From assembly GCA_040218815.1 (NCBI GenBank), contig JAVJQS010000003.1, positions 124,001 to 188,000 on the forward strand: DNA of 64,000 bases, read 5' to 3'. Shown here piece after piece: positions 60,414 through 64,000 of the stretch (within the stretch, counting starts at the first letter, position 1; each line of letters starts with the position of its first letter). The stretch comes from JAVJQS01 sp040218815 (GTDB taxonomy: Bacteria; Bacteroidota; Bacteroidia; Flavobacteriales_E; Vicingaceae). The position numbers and the translations under genes are program-made. The notes beneath the pieces were generated by a model. The model did not search any database. It had not been told where the DNA came from and saw only the letters and a list, made by a program, of their open reading frames with translations.

Positions 60414-60742
60414 TGTTTTCACTAGTTAACTTTCAGGACCACCCAACAAACAGAAATAAAAAGGTATTCTTTTTTAAAATTACCGAGCATGCTCAATATT
60501 TTGAGCACATGCTAATAGAAGAAAAAGTACAATTCGAAAAGCAAGTAGATCATGATGGAGATAGGACAATTTATTATGGTGTAAAAACAAGTGATTTCCA
60601 ATTGGTGAAGAAATTGAATTACCTAACGATTGGAAAATTTAGAAAGCCCTTTATTTCCGATGTGTTCTTCAGGTATTTTGTAATTGTACTTTCAATAATT
60701 GTTTTAAGTGTTGCAATTATAGGAGCTATGATTTCCCAGTAA
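60413..60742 (+). CDS. small membrane protein, 109 residues
   Basis: A hypothetical protein whose first 80 residues are soluble and contain FFFKITEHAQYFEHML, resembling a small ACT- or ferredoxin-like alpha-beta unit, followed by one C-terminal membrane helix (about 85-106). The topology suggests a tail-anchored protein with its domain in the cytoplasm. Its TAATG overlap with the M23 gene indicates coupling. I cannot assign a family. Confidence 0.6.
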   Translation: MFSLVNFQDHPTNRNKKVFFFKITEHAQYFEHMLIEEKVQFEKQVDHDGDRTIYYGVKTSDFQLVKKLNYLTIGKFRKPFISDVFFRYFVIVLSIIVLSVAIIGAMISQ

Positions 60743-60760
60743 ACTGAAATTCATTAATTG

Positions 60761-60768
60761 TATTTTTG
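60761..60768 (+). promoter_or_regulatory. -7 promoter element, leaderless spacing
   Basis: TATTTTTG matches TAnnTTTG and ends 4 nt before the ATG at 60773, so the outer-membrane barrel gene is predicted to be leaderless. The spacer CAAT is nearly the same as the CAAA of the rlmD element. Confidence 0.55.
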
Positions 60769-60772
60769 CAAT

Positions 60773-61498
60773 ATGACAAAAGTTGTCGTTTTCTTAATAA
60801 TACCGCTTACGCTTTTACTTCGCTTGCAAGTTATTGCTCAAGATAAGCTGACCACTTTTGGTTTACAATTTAAGCCAATCTTAAGCTCAGAATTAATTAA
60901 TACTGGGGCGCAAACTGACCAAGTAGATAATATTGACTTTGAAATAAAACCTAGAAGTGGCTATAGCTTTGGAATGGTCGTAAGAAAAGGATTGACAAAA
61001 CAACTTTCAATTGAATCTGGAATAAATTTTAGCCGCAGAAATTACGAACTAAACATTGCCAATGATTCATTGAATTTTTCAGGTACATCTGAGTTTAGAT
61101 ATATTATTTATGAAATTCCAATCATGGGATTAGTTTATGTTAGGCTGGGAGAGCAAGCTTACCTTAATGCTGCATTTGGAGCTTCATTCAATTTTTTACC
61201 TTCAAATTGGGATTCCTTTGACTACTATTTCGAACATTTCTCTGCGAGGAAATCTTGGGTAGTTCCAAGCTTATTGGCCAATATTGGTTTTGAATATCGC
61301 ACTTACGATAAGGGCCATTTTTATTTAGGCTTAACTTATAACCGACCATTTTCAGAAATAACAACTGCAGGGGTACTGTATAAAATAGATAACGTTGAAC
61401 AAGCCAGAACATTCTTTGATGTGAATGGTAGCTACCTCACTTTAGATCTAAAGTTTTTTTTTCCTGAACCACGAAGCAAACAAAATAATAGAAGATGA
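60773..61498 (+). CDS. PorT-like outer-membrane beta-barrel protein
   Basis: A 241-residue exported protein with a signal peptide (MTKVVVFLIIPLTLLLRLQV then IAQ, about 1-23) and an alternating beta-strand body typical of the outer-membrane beta-barrel (OMP_b-brl_2, PorT-like) family, ending in an aromatic strand YLTLDLKFFF. A function in the type IX system is possible but the family is broad. The ATG at 60773 is preferred to upstream alternatives because a -7 element ends 4 nt before it. Its end overlaps the next gene by 4 nt. Confidence 0.78.
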   Translation: MTKVVVFLIIPLTLLLRLQVIAQDKLTTFGLQFKPILSSELINTGAQTDQVDNIDFEIKPRSGYSFGMVVRKGLTKQLSIESGINFSRRNYELNIANDSLNFSGTSEFRYIIYEIPIMGLVYVRLGEQAYLNAAFGASFNFLPSNWDSFDYYFEHFSARKSWVVPSLLANIGFEYRTYDKGHFYLGLTYNRPFSEITTAGVLYKIDNVEQARTFFDVNGSYLTLDLKFFFPEPRSKQNNRR

Positions 61499-62757
61499 TT
61501 GAAGAGTTTAGAAGTTTTTTAGTTGAATATTTTATCAATTCTGGGATAAGTGAGTTTTACAGTGAGGCTCTTACTAGTGGCTTGCTTTTGATTATTGCTA
61601 TTATTCTAGGGTTCATAGTGGATAGAATTTCAAGGCAACTATTACTAACCAGCTTTATTTCGCTAGCTAAAAAAAGCAAAACAGACTGGGATGACTTGTT
61701 AGTAGAAAACAAAGTTTTTTCAGCCATTGCCCACCTTATACCTGTATTATTTATTTTTTACTTGTTGCCGCAAATAGTTAACAACCACACTGCTTTAGTC
61801 GATTATTTCGACCGCATTGCAGAAGTTGTCATAATTTTTGTCACTATTCAAATCATTTTTCGTGTTTTAAATACGATTAAGACAATCTTATCTAGAATTG
61901 AAACCTTTAAAGATAAACCCTTACAAAGCTATTTTCAGTTAGTAAAGATTATCGTATCAATTATACTTGGAATACTTATTCTCTCTATTCTGGCTAATAA
62001 ATCTGTGATGTATTTCTTTGGTGCATTTGGTGCCATGACTGCTGTTTTACTATTAGTTTTTAAAGACACTATTTTAGGTTTTATAGCCAGTATACAATTA
62101 GCAGCCAACGATATGATACGTGTCGGTGACTGGGTAGCAATGGAGCGCTATGGAGCAGATGGAGATGTAATTGAAATTAATTTAACTACTGTAAAAGTTA
62201 AAAATTGGGATAAAACAATTACAACGGTACCTACTTATTCTTTCATTTCAGATTCTTTTAAGAATTGGCGAGGAATGCAGGAGACAGGCGCTAGAAGAAT
62301 TGCTAGGTCTGTATTCATCAACCAACAAACCGTAAAATTTGCCGATGAAAAATTGATCTCTCGATTTAAGAACATCCATATTTTAAAAAATTATGTTGAA
62401 GGAAAGGAGACCGAAATTAAAAAGTATAATGAGGAAAGAAAAGTAGATGTAAACCAAGTTTCAAATGGCAGACGAATGACCAATCTTGGTACTTTTAGAG
62501 CGTATTTACTAGAATATTTAAAGAATCATCCAAAGATCAATCAGGAATTAACGGTGCTGGTGAGGCAACAAGATCCTTCGCCAAATGGTATTCCTATTCA
62601 AATTTATGCGTTTAGCAATGACATTGCGTGGGTAAATTATGAAGCTATCCAATCAGATATCTTTGATCATATATTAGCAGTAGTGCATCAATTTGAATTG
62701 GAAATTTTCCAAAATCCTACCGGTACAGATTTTAGGAGTTTGGCAACAAAAGATTAA
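61495..62757 (+). CDS. MscS-family mechanosensitive channel, YbdG-like
   Basis: A 420-residue channel. About five hydrophobic segments (about 25-45, 70-95, 100-125, 150-170, 175-195) lead into the MscS pore helix and beta domain (GAFGAMTAVLLLVFKDTILGF, then IRVGDWVAMERYGADGDV). The C-terminal region RSVFINQQTVKFADEKLIS is characteristic of the YbdG subgroup, which opens on osmotic downshift. It overlaps the barrel gene by 4 nt, so the two are translated together. Confidence 0.88.
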   Translation: MIEEFRSFLVEYFINSGISEFYSEALTSGLLLIIAIILGFIVDRISRQLLLTSFISLAKKSKTDWDDLLVENKVFSAIAHLIPVLFIFYLLPQIVNNHTALVDYFDRIAEVVIIFVTIQIIFRVLNTIKTILSRIETFKDKPLQSYFQLVKIIVSIILGILILSILANKSVMYFFGAFGAMTAVLLLVFKDTILGFIASIQLAANDMIRVGDWVAMERYGADGDVIEINLTTVKVKNWDKTITTVPTYSFISDSFKNWRGMQETGARRIARSVFINQQTVKFADEKLISRFKNIHILKNYVEGKETEIKKYNEERKVDVNQVSNGRRMTNLGTFRAYLLEYLKNHPKINQELTVLVRQQDPSPNGIPIQIYAFSNDIAWVNYEAIQSDIFDHILAVVHQFELEIFQNPTGTDFRSLATKD

Positions 62758-62902
62758 CCTGCTTAACTTAGTAGCTTAACTATAAGAATCTAATTTAATT
62801 TTAGTCTACTACAGTATGTTAAGAATAATTTCAAAAATTCAAAGTGAGAAATTAGAAGTAAATAAAATATTATATATAGTAAAGAAAGTTAATTTCTTAC
62901 TT

Positions 62903-64000
62903 ATGTCAATTCTTACTTTGAGAGCATCTGTCTTTTTTTCTATTTTTTGTTTTTTAAACCTAACATTGACTTCTCAAGTTAATTCTGTTGATTATGATGT
63001 TTATGATAACAATAACAGCTCCCTTAAAGAGGTTTTTGGACTTGTAAACCTCGACTCCAACAGTAGCTATTGTATTGAGGTAGAAGGTACTTACAGTGTA
63101 TGGAGTCCAGGCACTTGGACCAATCCTTGTGGAATAATCGAGAATGCGCCTATTTACCCTTCCTCAGGAGGTTTTATGACAGGTAATGTAGGGTTTGACT
63201 TTGCCTATAATTTTTCACGACCTACACTTACTGGATGTTCTGGATTCAGTAATCCTGTCCTTGCTCAACCATTTCCTCGCATATCTATCACACTAGATAG
63301 TGGCGCAACTTGGTTCCATCCATCTGTTGGTGCATACGATTCATCGCATATCTATAAGTTTGAAGTAATTGGACGTGGATACCCTATAGGAGTAAGACAA
63401 AACTCAGGTGTAAACGCTGACGACTATGGAGTTCTAAAATTTGAATTGCAAAAAATACCTAGTTTGAATTTTAAATCGGACACAACAGTATGCAGCAATC
63501 AAACGCTATTGCTTGATGTTACCACGTCAAATGCAACTTATCTTTGGCAAGACAGCTCAACAAATTCAACATACTCTGCAGTAGATTCTGGACTTTATTG
63601 GGTAGAAATTACCCTCCATGATTATTGTACTAAACGAGACTCGATTTACATCAGATATGCATCTGAAATAGCTATCAACCTCGGCAATGATACCAGCATT
63701 TGTCCAAACAGCTCAATTCTTTTAGATGCCACTTTACCTGGAGCAACTTATTCTTGGCAAGACAATTCAACTGGTGCTACTTTCTTAGCCCAAAATAGTG
63801 GTATTTATTGGGTGGATGTAACACTTAACAATTGCACAAAAAGAGACTCAATCGCAATTTCTTTAATCCCTGAAATACCCATCAACCTTGGTAATGATAC
63901 TCTGCTTTGCAATAACACCTCAATTACTTTAGACGTAACTTTAAGTGGTGCAAGTTATTTATGGCAAGATAGCTCAACCAATTCAACTTATAATGTAAAA
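62903..64000 (+). CDS. secreted repeat protein, N-terminal part
   Basis: An open frame runs from the ATG at 62903 to the window edge without a stop (366 codons visible). It has a signal peptide (about 1-25, cleavage near LTSQ), an N-terminal domain of about 160 residues rich in Gly, Tyr and Ser with cysteines, then at least three copies of a 69-70-residue repeat. Such repeats (LGNDT, WQD-STxxT, GxYWV, C-x-x-RDSI) are typical of large adhesins exported by the type IX system of Bacteroidota; a sorting domain would be beyond the window. The 145 nt upstream show no clear promoter. Confidence 0.75.
   Translation, partial: MSILTLRASVFFSIFCFLNLTLTSQVNSVDYDVYDNNNSSLKEVFGLVNLDSNSSYCIEVEGTYSVWSPGTWTNPCGIIENAPIYPSSGGFMTGNVGFDFAYNFSRPTLTGCSGFSNPVLAQPFPRISITLDSGATWFHPSVGAYDSSHIYKFEVIGRGYPIGVRQNSGVNADDYGVLKFELQKIPSLNFKSDTTVCSNQTLLLDVTTSNATYLWQDSSTNSTYSAVDSGLYWVEITLHDYCTKRDSIYIRYASEIAINLGNDTSICPNSSILLDATLPGATYSWQDNSTGATFLAQNSGIYWVDVTLNNCTKRDSIAISLIPEIPINLGNDTLLCNNTSITLDVTLSGASYLWQDSSTNSTYNVK
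63467..64000 (+). repeat. tandem 69-70-codon repeats in the secreted protein
   Basis: Three units start at 63467, 63677 and 63884 (the last cut by the window), with periods of 210 and 207 nt. Each has a D-T-x-x-C motif, an AxYxWQD segment, a GxYWV segment and a C-T-K-R-D-S-I segment. Units are similar in protein and clearly related in DNA, so duplication is recent relative to other genes. Confidence 0.8.

Overview
This 64 kb window is chromosomal DNA from a member of the Bacteroidota, most likely a marine flavobacterium-like organism. The evidence is the AT-rich sequence, the lack of Shine-Dalgarno sites, the recurrent TAnnTTTG -7 promoter element, families typical of the phylum (DUF4294, DUF4292, DUF4920, long-form GAPDH, OmpA proteins with PD40 propellers, PorT-like barrels), and a secreted protein with LGNDT/WQD-type repeats at the right edge. 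I see no phage, transposon, CRISPR array or biosynthetic cluster; nearly all of it reads as core genome.

Layout. 0-5.6 kb: the tail of a 3-hydroxyacyl-CoA dehydrogenase, a DUF4294 protein, then a tRNA-maturation run (tsaC, cca, a pRiA4b-like acidic protein, miaA, a small TPR protein) and a bestrophin-type channel. 5.7-15.3 kb: a CNNM/DUF21-CBS membrane protein, a Tat-signal pirin, dapF with a TerB-like gene, an HtrA protease, long GAPDH ending in a perfect 32-bp palindromic terminator, an alpha/beta hydrolase, and rocD with a PLDc_N-type small membrane protein. 15.4-26.8 kb: a TMTC-like membrane TPR protein, rlmD, a TPMT-type methyltransferase, a PyrR-like phosphoribosyltransferase, a large NtrY-like sensor kinase, an enoyl-CoA hydratase, a flippase and dut.

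27-34.4 kb: a sugar nucleotidyltransferase followed by three tightly packed envelope genes (TPR lipoprotein, DUF4292 lipoprotein, EnvC-like protein, the last two joins overlapping), then aroK, an SDR and a GNAT-like protein. 34.4-34.8 kb: tRNA-Lys(UUU) with promoter and terminator, a 17-nt near copy of its 3' end 112 bp downstream, and further hairpins. 34.8-42.7 kb (minus strand): DUF4920 lipoprotein, OmpA/PD40 protein, AsmA-like protein and a DAACS symporter in one run, then aroC. 42.8-48.5 kb: hutI-hutG-ftcD (two alternative formiminoglutamate-consuming enzymes together), a membrane-anchored patatin and a small lipoprotein. 48.6-57.4 kb: ribBA, an EEP-family phosphatase, a MacAB-like exporter with two different permeases, and tandem alpha/beta hydrolases. 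57.5-64 kb: SRPBCC/GyrI-like protein, AIM24-like protein, an M23-LysM hydrolase, a small membrane protein, an outer-membrane barrel, an MscS-type channel and the start of a repeat-containing secreted protein.

The most useful unexplained signals are regulatory: several genes have a -7 element ending only 4-5 nt before the ATG, which predicts leaderless mRNAs, including a consistent TAnnTTAG variant; two divergent gene pairs have interleaved or abutting -7 elements; and a tRNA 3'-end duplicate sits next to tRNA-Lys. Among proteins, the best second looks are the tRNA-operon pRiA4b-like protein, the DUF4292/TPR/EnvC overlap set, the multi-pass patatin coupled to the hut genes, and the Tat-targeted pirin. 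I found no clearly new multi-gene system.
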